Positions 1 through 6,315 are shown, numbered from the stretch's first letter. The stretch is 9,741 bases of DNA from Syntrophorhabdaceae bacterium PtaU1.Bin034 (GCA_002067405.1 MVRP01000159.1:1-9741); one strand, 5' to 3'. Notes: generated by a model not told the origin, from the letters alone. Translations and numbers: made by a program.

Positions 1-19
1 CAGGTGGTTTTCTGGCCAT
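1..19 (-). CDS. Start of an unidentified leftward gene (only six codons visible)
   Basis: On the minus strand an ATG at 17-19 is preceded by a strong Shine-Dalgarno, GGAGG, with an 8-nt spacer. The frame stays open to the window edge (reads MARKPP). Upstream, at about 36-77, the DNA is AT-rich and could hold a promoter, but I could not assign clear -35 and -10 boxes. Only six residues are visible, so no function can be given. The start call rests on the ribosome binding site alone and could be chance. If real, the gene runs away from the group II intron remnant, and its upstream region abuts the point where intron homology fades. Confidence 0.4.
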
Positions 20-77
20 AATCGGTTCCTCCCTGTTCCAATGCTAACATGTATCGTATATAATGCAATTAAACACT

Positions 78-692
78 ATGTATTTTGACGCCATTCGCGG
101 AAGGACAGCGGAAGGGGAATATGAGTATGTCAACTATCACCACTTTGCCGACGACATCGTCTCACGGTAAGCGGCCACCACACGAAACGGCGCTGGGCGG
201 AACGCGTCCTGCAACGTCTCCGGGAACAGATCGAACCATTAGGTCTCATTCTCAACACGGAGAAGGCGAAAGTGGTGGATACCCTTTCGGGCGAGGCATT
301 CGGGTTCATGGGGTTCGACATACGCCGCTTATTAAACCGTGAAAAAAGCCGGCACTACATCTCAATGATACCGAAGAAGAAGGCGCGGAAGGCCGTCAAG
401 ACGAAGATCAGGGAGATCATCTCGCACGGGGGAGCAACACCCGCAAAAGAGCTGATCAAACAGATCAACATCTCTGTGGCCGGCTGGGTCGCTTACTTCC
501 GGGTGGGAAACTCAAGTGACGCCTTCAGCGAGGTTCGCGACTACCTGGAGATGAAGGTGCGGACGCTCCTTACACGGCGAAAGAAACGGCGGAAGCGGAG
601 TGTGGGCTGGCGGCGGTGGAGTAACGAGTACCTCTACGGCGTATTGGGACTGGAAGGTCCAGCACCTGAAGAACGCAGAGGCATACCGGTGA
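78..692 (+). pseudogene. ltrA: Group II intron reverse transcriptase/maturase, 5'-truncated and frameshifted
   Basis: The RT active site reads YHHFADDIV at about 138-161 (FADD variant of YADD) in frame 3. Reading must then jump to frame 2 near 159-165, as if one base were lost. Frame 2 continues with LNTEKAKVV, the FGFMGFD block, the maturase (X) domain stretch NISVAGWVAYFRVGNSS, and the basic RTLLTRRKKRRKRSVGWRRW stretch. Near 638-652 the frame changes again, and YWDWKVQHLKNAEAYR plus TGA (690-692) is the natural C-terminus. The N-terminal RT blocks (fingers, first catalytic Asp region) are absent, apart from a possible YFDAI at 81-95 that may be chance. The protein is certainly inactive. 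It lies directly upstream of ribozyme domain V, as expected for an ORF in domain IV. Confidence 0.88.
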
Positions 693-747
693 AAGCGGCC
701 GCCGGACATCACAGGACACATAACCCTTTTGGCGAAGTCTACCGGGC

Positions 748-845
748 GAGCCGTGTGAGGGAAAACCTCCAGCACGGTTCCTATGGGGAGGGGCTGGAAA
801 CGGGCCGGGCACTGGCCCAGGAACCGCGCCAGTCCTTTACCCGAC
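748..845 (+). ncRNA. Group II intron ribozyme domains V and VI
   Basis: Domain V is 748-780. It begins GAGCCGTG and ends CACGGTTC, which pair over 8 bp, with an inner AGG/CCT stem closed by a GAAA-type loop. It carries the conserved AGC triad at its start. Domain VI follows from about 784 to 845. It contains an inner GGGCC/GGCCC hairpin within 800-820 and an outer GGGGCTGG/CCAGTCC pairing, and it ends TTTACCCGAC, a typical bacterial group II 3' end with terminal AY. The branch-point A was not identified with certainty. The RNA is present without its 5' domains, so autonomous splicing is not expected. Confidence 0.85.
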
Positions 846-1238
846 AAGTATATCACCGCACGACAAAAAGCGGATGCCGCATCGAGGATCGTCGGTTGGA
901 TGACGTCGAGAGCATTCAGGCGTGTTTGGCAATCGACCTTGTGGTGGCTTGGCGAGTCTACTGGCTTACTATGGTAACCGGAGACTCCGCGCAATCAAAT
1001 ATTCAGCGAGGACGAATGGCATGTGCTGAGCGCCTGGGCAACAGGCACGATTGCCGATACAGCCCCCAGTACCAAACAGGCGATGCACTGGATTGGCAAA
1101 CTGGGCGGTTGGCTTAGCAGAGGGAAAACTGACAATCCGGGCACAACATGTATGTGGAGGGGTTTAAGCCGTTTGCCAAGCATGACGCAAGGTTATCGTC
1201 TGGCTTTACAGATTCATGGAATGAGGGCTGGTCCTTGA
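846..1238 (+). pseudogene. IS4-family (Tn5/IS50-like) transposase, C-terminal remnant
   Basis: Frame 2 from 846 reads VYHRTTKSGCRIEDRRLDDV and continues through LAIDLVVAWRVYWLTMVT. This matches the region just after the catalytic Glu of Tn5-type transposases, E-x6-K of the YREKK motif. Near 977-981 the frame shifts. Frame 3 then gives ETPRNQIFSEDEWHVLSAW, IGKLGGWLSRG, CMWRGLSRLPSMTQGYRLAL, and a stop TGA at 1236-1238. These match the C-terminal domain of the family (Tn5 has a DDEW...L, ARLGGFLG, WRGLTRL series). The first Glu codon is split: AA at 846-847 would be completed by a G from exon 1. The rest of the gene, including both catalytic Asp residues, is not in the window. It is inactive because of the 5' loss, the intron and the frameshift. 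Confidence 0.85.
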
Positions 1239-1448
1239 CCCCACAGTCTTAACTGTGGGATGCGGCCAGCGTAATGCCGAGTCCCTATTGTCCGCAACCA
1301 CCAGCACGTCATAGTCCGAATCGGGCCTCCAGTCATTGTGACACCTCGAGCCAAAAAGATAAAGCGATCTTATCCGAGGCCGAACAGCCTCTATCGCCGA
1401 TAAAAAGGCTAATATCACAGGGTCTTTCAAGCATGATACCTTGTCCAT
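1206..1448 (-). pseudogene. MNT-type nucleotidyltransferase, C-terminally truncated, with an IS-derived tail
   Basis: The 80-aa reading frame starts at ATG 1448. It contains the nucleotidyltransferase signature LFGSRCHNDWRPDSDYDVLV at residues 31-50. That supplies the GS motif (33-34) and the paired metal-binding acids D45 and D47 (GSx10DxD pattern). Small proteins of this type (PF01909/PF18765) are usually about 95-150 aa, and many are antitoxins (MntA) that AMPylate a HEPN toxin. Here the fold is cut after about residue 60. The last roughly 20 residues are antisense to the transposase gene, so they are foreign, and the third catalytic Asp is missing. No HEPN partner is visible on either side. 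A longer in-frame start exists at 1616, but the promoter at 1458-1486 and the motif position favour 1448. Confidence 0.75.
1240..1259. repeat. Perfect hairpin just after the transposase stop
   Basis: CCCACAGT and ACTGTGGG form a perfect 8-bp stem around a CTTA loop, starting 2 nt after the transposase stop. There is no T-run, so it is not a classical intrinsic terminator. It lies at or near the junction between insertion-sequence DNA and the truncated nucleotidyltransferase gene, so it may be the end of the insertion sequence or a factor-assisted terminator. Confidence 0.6.
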
Positions 1449-1457
1449 ATCAGCGCA

Positions 1458-1486
1458 ATAGTATGCTTGCCCGCCATGCTTGTCAA
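1458..1486 (-). promoter_or_regulatory. Near-consensus sigma70 promoter of the nucleotidyltransferase remnant
   Basis: Minus strand: TTGACA (1481-1486, 6/6), a 17-nt spacer, and TACTAT (1458-1463, 5/6). Transcription should begin near 1451, only about 3 nt before the ATG at 1448, so the message would be almost leaderless. No Shine-Dalgarno is visible, which agrees with that. Confidence 0.7.
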
Positions 1487-1526
1487 GCCGCTGCCCCGAT
1501 TCTTGGCGGCGAGAACTTTGGTACCC

Positions 1527-1561
1527 GGGCCCTACGAATACCACTTCGTGGTTGACGGCCC
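1527..1561. repeat. Nested inverted repeat between the protease and nucleotidyltransferase genes
   Basis: Inner stem ACCAC/GTGGT around TTC (1540-1552) lies inside an outer GGGCC/GGCCC pair (1527-1531 with 1557-1561). No T-run follows on either strand. It could end or attenuate read-through from the protease gene, or be incidental. Confidence 0.4.
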
Positions 1562-1645
1562 CCAAGTGTCCTGATTGAAAAGTGAACGAATTCGGCGAAC
1601 CAACTTGTAGAGTCACCGTGCAACAGCCAATCGGAAGAATAGAGT

Positions 1646-4087
1646 TTATTCTTTTGTTGCTTCCCCGGGTTTAGGCTCGATCCGAGAGGCCTCTTCTTCC
1701 TTTTCCTTCTTTGCTTCCATGGCCTGCGACATTTCCGTGAGTCTTTTCATCACCAAATAGTTAATGGTGTTTTCGGGGTATGTCTTGTCTTCTTTCATCT
1801 CTCCCGCAGACATGCCTGTCAATATCTCAAGCCCCTCTTCCATCTTGTCGATTGAGTAAATCGAGAATTTGCCGTCGTTGAGCGCGTCGATGACTTCTTG
1901 TTTAAGCATCAGGTTCTTTACGTTTCTCCTCGGAATGATCACCCCGTGGCTTCCGTCGAGTCCCCTGTGTTGACACAGATCGAAGAACCCTTCAATCTTT
2001 TGATTGACTCCGCCGATAGGCTGGACATCCCCGTTCTGATCCATGGAACCGGTAACAGCGAAACTCTGTTTGAGGGGAACGCCCGAGATACTTGAAAGAA
2101 GGCTGTACATCTCTGCACATGTCGCGCTGTCGCCTTCTATCATCTCGTACAGCTGCTCAAACGTGATGGACGCGGAAAGGCTGATAGGCCTTTGGGCAGC
2201 ATACTTGCTCCCGAGATAGCTCGCTATAATAAAGATTGCCTTCTCATGGATCTTTCCGCTCATCTTTGTTTCCCGCTCGATATTGACTATGCCTGCTTTT
2301 CCCACATAGGTCCTTGCCGTTATCCGCGAGGGTTTTCCGAAGCTGTAATCCCCCAGATCGAGGACCGCGAGCCCGTTCACCTGACCGACTTTCTCTCCGG
2401 TCGTATCCACGATCAGCACGTCCTCAAGGGTAGCCTCTCTTATCCGCTCCTCGATCCTGTTGACGCGGTAAATGTTCTCATCGATTGCCCTCGTTACATG
2501 ATCTCCTCTTATGAAATTGGCGCTATCCTTCTTTGCCCAGTAGTGCGCCTCCCGCATGAGGTCCGAGATGCTGCTGAGTTTGGTAGTCAGTTTTTCCTGA
2601 TGATCCGCCAACCTCGAACCGAATTCGACCAATTTCGCTACCCCGCTCCTGTCGAAGGGGAGCAGCTTCTCAGCCTTTTGACAGTCGGCTATGAAGTTCG
2701 CGTACTTCCTGACGTTTTCCGGCGTCCTGTCCATCCTGCTGTCGAAGTCCGCTTTGACTTTGAAAAGCTCGTTGTATTCCGGGTCAAGATTGTAGAGGAG
2801 ATAGTAAATGTTCGGGGTTCCCACGATTACGACTTTGACGTCAAGGGGTATGCCCTCGGGCTTGATCGTGGCGGTGCTGATGAGGCGATACTGTTCGAGA
2901 ACGTCCTCCACCTTTATTTCACGGTTCTTTATTGCCCTCTTGAGCGCCTCGTAAGAAAACATGTTTCGAAGGAGGTCCAGGGCGTCAACGATCAGATATC
3001 CGCCGTTCGCTCTGTGCACGGACCCGCCACGTATCATGGTAAAGTCCGTCACCGCCATTCCGTACATTATCTTGTTCTCGATCCGCCCGAAGAGGTTGAG
3101 ATAGGTAGGATTGCTTTCGAAGACGATGGGCGCTCCCCTGGTATCGGCGTGATCGACAATCACATTGACCGTAAATCGGGCAAATGACGCTTCCTGCTTT
3201 GGCATTTTCAGAAAAGGCAACGGAGACGGTTGCTCCTCGGTCGCCTTAAACTCATCGATGTGGGTGAGAATGTCCTCGCGCGCATCGTCCAGGTACGCGA
3301 TGATTTTTCCATTCCCGAAGTATTTGTTCTTCAAATTGTCAATGGGTCCGTGGAGCGCATCAAAGGCGATCGCACGCTCAAGCTTGTTGAGCATTTCCTG
3401 GACGAATTTTTCGGTCTCTCGCATTGCCCTGAATACTTCGTTCAGCCTCTCTTGCAGCAACCTGCCGGTCTTTTCCATTTCCTTCTTGGTCTTTTCATCG
3501 AGCTTGGTAAAATCGTCGGGAGTAAGCGGCTCCTCCCCCTCTTTTTTCAGGGGCACAATGAGAATGCCCGAAACGCCTCTCTTTATCGAAAAACCTTTTT
3601 CCTTCGCTTCTTCTTCCAGCTTCGAAAACAGCTCGTTCTGCTTTCGCTGAAACTCCTCGACTATCTGGCTTTTCTGTTTTTCGTACTCCTTCGATTCGAA
3701 CGCTTTGGGTATATCGACTTTAAGCGCTTTGATCAGGTCGTCCATATCTTTCCGAAAAGCCCTGCCTCTCCCCGGTTCTATGGAGATTGCAGTGGGAATG
3801 TCCGGGTTCTTGAAGTTGTATACGTAGCACCAGTCGGAAGGCACTCTCTCCCCCGCCGCCTTTTCTTTCAGCATTGTGGTGACTGTCGTCATCTTCCCTG
3901 TGCCCGTATCTCCCAGGGCGAAGATGTTAAATCCTTCTGCATTGATTTCCAGCCCGAAATCGAGTGATTTCAAGGCCTTTTCTTGTCCTATGGTTCCAAT
4001 TGCCGTTGCTATGTCGTCGGTAGTGACAAAGTCAAACTCATCAGGATTGCAGGACTTACGAAGATCATCAGGACCTAGTTTTGTCAT
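1646..4087 (-). CDS. Lon-family AAA+ ATP-dependent protease (LonB/YcbZ-like type)
   Basis: This 813-aa cytoplasmic protease should unfold proteins with ATP and cleave them with a Ser-Lys dyad. Visible parts in order: an N-terminal AAA part with Walker A GDTGTGKMT (59-67); a long charged, coiled-coil-like insert (about 130-280); the second half of the AAA module with Walker B-like GGYLIVDALDLL (362-373), a sensor-like VVIVGTPN (419-426) and arginines after ADFDSRMDR (447-455); and a C-terminal Lon protease domain (about 560-770). S654 in EGDSA and K697 in GGVNQKIEGF are 43 residues apart, the same spacing as S679/K722 of E. coli Lon. The classical Lon N-terminal substrate domain is absent, which fits the AAA_32/LonB class (E. 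coli YcbZ is shorter). The last 30 residues are very charged and probably disordered. The ATG at 4087 follows a GGGGG Shine-Dalgarno. The gene is single in its direction. Its true substrates cannot be read from sequence. Confidence 0.95.
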   Translation of the reverse strand: MTKLGPDDLRKSCNPDEFDFVTTDDIATAIGTIGQEKALKSLDFGLEINAEGFNIFALGDTGTGKMTTVTTMLKEKAAGERVPSDWCYVYNFKNPDIPTAISIEPGRGRAFRKDMDDLIKALKVDIPKAFESKEYEKQKSQIVEEFQRKQNELFSKLEEEAKEKGFSIKRGVSGILIVPLKKEGEEPLTPDDFTKLDEKTKKEMEKTGRLLQERLNEVFRAMRETEKFVQEMLNKLERAIAFDALHGPIDNLKNKYFGNGKIIAYLDDAREDILTHIDEFKATEEQPSPLPFLKMPKQEASFARFTVNVIVDHADTRGAPIVFESNPTYLNLFGRIENKIMYGMAVTDFTMIRGGSVHRANGGYLIVDALDLLRNMFSYEALKRAIKNREIKVEDVLEQYRLISTATIKPEGIPLDVKVVIVGTPNIYYLLYNLDPEYNELFKVKADFDSRMDRTPENVRKYANFIADCQKAEKLLPFDRSGVAKLVEFGSRLADHQEKLTTKLSSISDLMREAHYWAKKDSANFIRGDHVTRAIDENIYRVNRIEERIREATLEDVLIVDTTGEKVGQVNGLAVLDLGDYSFGKPSRITARTYVGKAGIVNIERETKMSGKIHEKAIFIIASYLGSKYAAQRPISLSASITFEQLYEMIEGDSATCAEMYSLLSSISGVPLKQSFAVTGSMDQNGDVQPIGGVNQKIEGFFDLCQHRGLDGSHGVIIPRRNVKNLMLKQEVIDALNDGKFSIYSIDKMEEGLEILTGMSAGEMKEDKTYPENTINYLVMKRLTEMSQAMEAKKEKEEEASRIEPKPGEATKE

Positions 4088-4147
4088 TTTGGAAACCCCC
4101 TATCGATTATTGGGACCCGTGTTGCCCTCTTCATCGGCAAGGCTACG

Positions 4148-4163
4148 ACCCGCAAAAGCGGGT
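4148..4163 (-). repeat. Hairpin in the protease leader region
   Basis: ACCCGC and GCGGGT form a perfect 6-bp stem around a four-base loop (AAAA on the plus strand), about 60 nt upstream of the protease start. A GC-rich run adjoins it. The role is unknown; it may shape the 5' leader. Confidence 0.35.
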
Positions 4164-4311
4164 GCCCCGCCTACCCCTTACAAAAAAGAAGATGCAACAT
4201 TGGCATAAAATCCAACCAATGCTTCCCGAACTTCGAATACAATATAAGCACAGGCTGACCGAAATTCATCTTTCTATGAGCGATTTGCAAAGCAACTACC
4301 GCTTTTTTCAA

Positions 4312-4341
4312 TTATTAGCACGTACCAGTCGGGGATGTAAA
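4312..4341 (-). promoter_or_regulatory. Possible promoter of the Lon-like protease gene
   Basis: Minus strand: TTTACA (4336-4341, 5/6), an 18-nt spacer ending TGC (an extended -10 element), and TAATAA (4312-4317, 4/6). This would give a leader of about 215 nt. No clear heat-shock (sigma32) promoter was seen. Confidence 0.4.
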
Positions 4342-4468
4342 GCGCTTCACTCGTCCCTCTTCGCCGAAAAGGCAGTCTTACAGCCGATATGGACCAGCAT
4401 GCGTCCATTGAAATCGACCGCTCAAGAGCTTAGATTTTAGTCGAAAAGGGCGAAAAACCGGATTAAGC

Positions 4469-4497
4469 TTGACAATACGGGCAAAGTTCTATATTTT
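4469..4497 (+). promoter_or_regulatory. Promoter of the tRNA-Lys/tRNA-Glu operon
   Basis: TTGACA (4469-4474, 6/6), a 17-nt spacer and TATTTT (4492-4497, 4/6) stand 11 nt upstream of tRNA-Lys. This is the expected arrangement for a tRNA operon, where transcription starts just before the first tRNA. Confidence 0.75.
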
Positions 4498-4508
4498 GTT
4501 GTCTCTGC

Positions 4509-4581
4509 GGGCCGTTAACTCAGTCGGCAGAGTATCTGCCTTTTAAGCAGAGAGTCGCAAGTTCGAATCTTGCACGGCCCA
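4509..4581 (+). tRNA. tRNA-Lys, anticodon TTT
   Basis: 73 nt. The acceptor stem GGGCCGT/ACGGCCC is fully paired, with discriminator A at 4581. The anticodon stem TCTGC/GCAGA encloses the loop CTTTTAA, giving anticodon TTT. The T stem GCAAG/CTTGC encloses TTCGAAT. The next bases are not CCA, so the 3' CCA must be added after transcription. It reads AAA and AAG codons. Confidence 0.97.
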
Positions 4582-4583
4582 TT

Positions 4584-4658
4584 GTCCCCATCGTCTAGCC
4601 TGGCCCAGGACACCGGCCTTTCAAGCCGGCGACAGGGGTTCAAATCCCCTTGGGGACG
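4584..4658 (+). tRNA. tRNA-Glu, anticodon TTC
   Basis: 75 nt. The acceptor GTCCCCA/TGGGGAC is fully paired, with discriminator G. The anticodon stem CCGGC/GCCGG encloses CTTTCAA, giving anticodon TTC. The T arm is AGGGG/CCCCT around TTCAAAT. It begins only 2 nt after tRNA-Lys, so the two are cut from one transcript. CCA is not encoded. Confidence 0.97.
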
Positions 4659-4672
4659 CTCTTAATAAATTC

Positions 4673-4705
4673 AACGGGTTACAGAGCAATTTGTAACCCG
4701 TTTTT
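4673..4705 (+). terminator. Intrinsic terminator of the tRNA operon
   Basis: AACGGGTTAC and GTAACCCGTT form a perfect 10-bp stem around a 10-nt loop, ending in a run of five T. It lies 14 nt after tRNA-Glu. The following stretch up to 4952 holds no gene that I can support. Confidence 0.88.
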
Positions 4706-4952
4706 GATTCTGCAGCCTGTCCTTCCCCACACTCTTCCCAAACGAAGACAAAAAGCAAAAAATAGGTAAGTTTTTTCTCGGAGAGTATCTTACAAAACTG
4801 TAAAAACTGGAACTCGATCAACACCTCACCAATCCGGTTGTCTTCGAGGACTCCTCTGTATAGAACTTTCAACCCATCACTGCGCATATCTATGGTCATA
4901 TCCTATGGGTGTAAAAGGGTCACCTTGGCGGGCGGCGAGGAAAGAGAGTCTT

Positions 4953-5381
4953 TCACTGATTCGGCTGAGACAGCCGTACCGCCATGATTCTACCGTTGGC
5001 AAGAATTTTCACAATAAAAGGGGGACGGTGTTCGCGGGCGAATTGCTGCATTCTCGTCCAGGCCCGCGCGATCAGTTCGATGAGTTCAGAGGCGGTTTTC
5101 CCTTTATCAGAGGTTATCACAAAGGCACCAATACCATGTTCAAGAATGGCGGATTTCGTTATGGATCTTTTGTGAAAATGTTTGTCCTTTGAGAGGAGAC
5201 AGTGGTCAGGATGCCGGGCGAGGTTCGTCAGCACTTCTTCATCCGTGATTCCTTTTGGCATGAGATCAGTTTGTGGTTTGACATGGATTCCGCGTGCTGC
5301 CAGACCGTCAACTATGCGGCGTCCTGAAAGGTTCTCGTCAAGGACAAGGATCAGGCGGCGCGCTGCTCGATCATTTCGCAA
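4953..5381 (-). CDS. PIN-like toxin of VapC45 / DUF5615 type
   Basis: The protein is 142 aa. The N-terminus LILVLDENLSG (10-20), the middle KGITDEEVL (43-51) and CLLSKDKHF (61-69) give the acidic residues D15/E16, D47/E48/E49 and D66. These are typical of the PIN-like DUF5615 and VapC45 families, presumed metal-dependent RNases. M. tuberculosis VapC45 (Rv2019) is of similar length. The start is TTG at 5381, preceded by GGAAGAGG with a 7-nt gap. No nearer ATG fits, and the frame reaches the conserved LDEN quickly. It overlaps the upstream antitoxin gene by 31 nt, so translation is probably coupled. The exact RNA target is unknown. All core acids look intact, so it may be active. Confidence 0.85.
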   Translation of the reverse strand: MRNDRAARRLILVLDENLSGRRIVDGLAARGIHVKPQTDLMPKGITDEEVLTNLARHPDHCLLSKDKHFHKRSITKSAILEHGIGAFVITSDKGKTASELIELIARAWTRMQQFAREHRPPFIVKILANGRIMAVRLSQPNQ

Positions 5382-6022
5382 CGCAACGCCTCTTCCACTA
5401 AAGCAATGTCCAGTTCATAATCGGAAGCTATATCTGAAAGGCTCTCCCCACCCCTGTAGCGTTCAAACACCATGACTGTCGTTATCCTAGTGCCCTGAAT
5501 GACCGGGCTACCGTAGACTACAGCAGGGTTTATCACTATGACTTTGGGAGAAGCCTCCCGCGTAAGCGGGTAGAACCTGATAGGTATATGCTGCGGGTCC
5601 CGTTCTATTCTGTGAAGATATTCCGAAAGGATCTGGGGTAGGGCTATCTGTCCTCCACGTGAAGCATTGACTGAGAAACCCAGTTCTCTGACGAAAACCT
5701 CTGACCCGTCGGTCTCCAAGTCAAGCTCGGCAAGAGGATGCTTAACGTTATAGGTTTGCTTCCCATATTCTATTGCTTTACGGATCTGCTTCATTGGCAC
5801 TCGGTGCGTCCGCCTCAGTGCGTTCAGCACATGAAACTCGACAAGGTTAATAAAGCTGAGAGGTGCCACGTTATTCTTTGCCGCTGGCATTATTATGGCA
5901 TTCCTCCCGCTTGTTCGGCTCCATGTTCGAACGAGGCCAGAATTCACCCGGGCATAACGTGCAACTTCTGTTGACGAATATAGAGGTTGATAACGAAGAT
6001 CTTTTGTTGTCTTGTCCGTCAT
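5351..6022 (-). CDS. VapB45-like antitoxin (N-terminal HTH, C-terminal DUF433)
   Basis: Predicted 223-aa antitoxin and likely autorepressor of the toxin encoded immediately downstream. Residues 14-36 (LYSSTEVARYARVNSGLVRT onward) look like a MerR-type winged helix-turn-helix. A second helical block LSFINLVEFHVLNALRR lies at 55-71. Residues 166-217 are a DUF433 domain (NPAVVYGSPVIQGTRI, then GGESLSDIASDYEL), which commonly sits in antitoxins paired with PIN-like toxins. The length is close to M. tuberculosis VapB45 (Rv2018). In-frame ATGs also exist at 6037, 6055 and 6109. The start at 6022 is preferred because the predicted transcription start is near 6035; its Shine-Dalgarno is weak. Confidence 0.83.
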   Translation of the reverse strand: MTDKTTKDLRYQPLYSSTEVARYARVNSGLVRTWSRTSGRNAIIMPAAKNNVAPLSFINLVEFHVLNALRRTHRVPMKQIRKAIEYGKQTYNVKHPLAELDLETDGSEVFVRELGFSVNASRGGQIALPQILSEYLHRIERDPQHIPIRFYPLTREASPKVIVINPAVVYGSPVIQGTRITTVMVFERYRGGESLSDIASDYELDIALVEEALRCEMIEQRAA

Positions 6023-6041
6023 CTCAAGGGTTTCCATGAGG

Positions 6042-6070
6042 AGTATAACACCCATGTTCGTGAAGGGCAA
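6042..6070 (-). promoter_or_regulatory. Promoter of the toxin-antitoxin operon
   Basis: Minus strand: TTGCCC (6065-6070, 4/6), a 17-nt spacer and TATACT (6042-6047, 5/6). Predicted start near 6035, leaving a leader of about 13 nt to the antitoxin ATG at 6022. Confidence 0.6.
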
Positions 6071-6081
6071 GGAGTAGTCAC

Positions 6082-6097
6082 GGGATTGCTCAATCCC
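6082..6097. repeat. Palindrome upstream of the toxin-antitoxin promoter
   Basis: GGGATTG and CAATCCC are a perfect 7-bp inverted repeat with a 2-bp centre. It ends 11 bp upstream of the -35 box. It is a candidate operator for the antitoxin, because such antitoxins usually bind palindromes near their own promoter. Confidence 0.5.
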
Positions 6098-6130
6098 CTC
6101 CCAAATCACAGCGTAACTTTCGGGGAAGCC

Positions 6131-6307
6131 CTACTTTTCGCCTTCTTTGATTAACCTTTCAAGCTCCGTTTTCTTGACATAGATCTTCCGTTCTGAAAGC
6201 TTGACGGTCGAAAGCTTGCCATCCTTGATCCAACGCCATAGGGTAGCCTTCGAGATTCTCAGCCTGTCTCTTACCTCTTTAAGTGGAATAAGATCGATAT
6301 CAGTCAT
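6131..6307 (-). CDS. Small helix-turn-helix DNA-binding protein (excisionase/MerR-like HTH_17)
   Basis: This 58-aa protein is not covered by longer reading frames. It begins MTDIDLIPLKEVRDRLRISK, continues with ATLWRWIKDGKLSTVKLSER and ends with a basic stretch and LERLIKEGEK. This is the usual architecture of single-domain HTH_17/excisionase proteins: LKEV.DRL.IS..TLWRWI..GKL, then a wing whose I-Y-V strand leads to a final helix. The ATG at 6307 has an in-frame TAA 18 nt upstream and no visible Shine-Dalgarno. It is divergent from the serine recombinase and sits 108 bp upstream of the antitoxin start on the same strand, so some read-through is possible. Likely roles are recombination directionality factor or repressor of the recombinase. 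That is inferred from size and position, not shown. Confidence 0.82.
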   Translation of the reverse strand: MTDIDLIPLKEVRDRLRISKATLWRWIKDGKLSTVKLSERKIYVKKTELERLIKEGEK

Positions 6308-6315
6308 AGAAACCA

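Larger units (their letters stand above)
78..845 (+). mobile_element. Remnant of a group II intron (5' half missing)
   Basis: The stretch holds the C-terminal two thirds of an intron-encoded reverse transcriptase/maturase, then a short spacer, then ribozyme domains V and VI ending in AC at 845. No intron 5' end (GUGYG-type) and no RT N-terminal blocks are visible, so the 5' half has been lost or replaced. The right boundary is set by two things: group II introns end in AY, and the coding sequence of the interrupted transposase resumes exactly at 846. The element cannot splice as it stands, and its RT is broken. The left boundary is approximate: homology is convincing from about 103, while 78-102 is uncertain. 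Confidence 0.85.
4088..4468. other. Intergenic region between the protease gene and the tRNA operon
   Basis: This is about 380 bases without a supportable gene. It should contain the protease promoter and leader on the minus strand. I see a short perfect hairpin (4148-4163) and one reasonable minus-strand promoter (4312-4341). I found no known riboswitch motif. A plus-strand reading frame of 119 codons at 4081-4440 has no ribosome binding site or family resemblance and is treated as chance. Confidence 0.5.

Noticed and set aside
512..994. 160-codon minus-strand frame across the intron and transposase remnants
   Set aside because: It is antisense to the maturase C-terminus, domain V and the transposase, all of which are recognised on the plus strand.
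2192..3187. 331-codon open frame on the plus strand
   Set aside because: It lies wholly antisense to the Lon-like protease, whose domains and catalytic residues are continuous there. It is a codon-bias shadow with no family resemblance.
4088..4200. Possible riboswitch in the protease leader
   Set aside because: The hairpin and GC-rich run do not match the conserved cores of riboswitches that I can recall (c-di-GMP, ZTP, guanidine, fluoride).
4081..4440. 119-codon plus-strand frame upstream of the tRNA genes
   Set aside because: No ribosome binding site and no recognisable motifs. It covers the likely promoter and leader of the protease gene.
4584..4658. tRNA-Glu as an integration (attachment) site of the element to the right
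   Set aside because: No second copy of the tRNA 3' end is visible in the window, and the recombinase is of the serine type, which does not typically use tRNA genes.
4621..4899. 92-codon minus-strand frame ending across tRNA-Glu
   Set aside because: Its C-terminus (SPRGFEPLSPA) is the reverse reading of a tRNA, a well-known spurious annotation. It also runs through the tRNA terminator and has no clear ribosome binding site.
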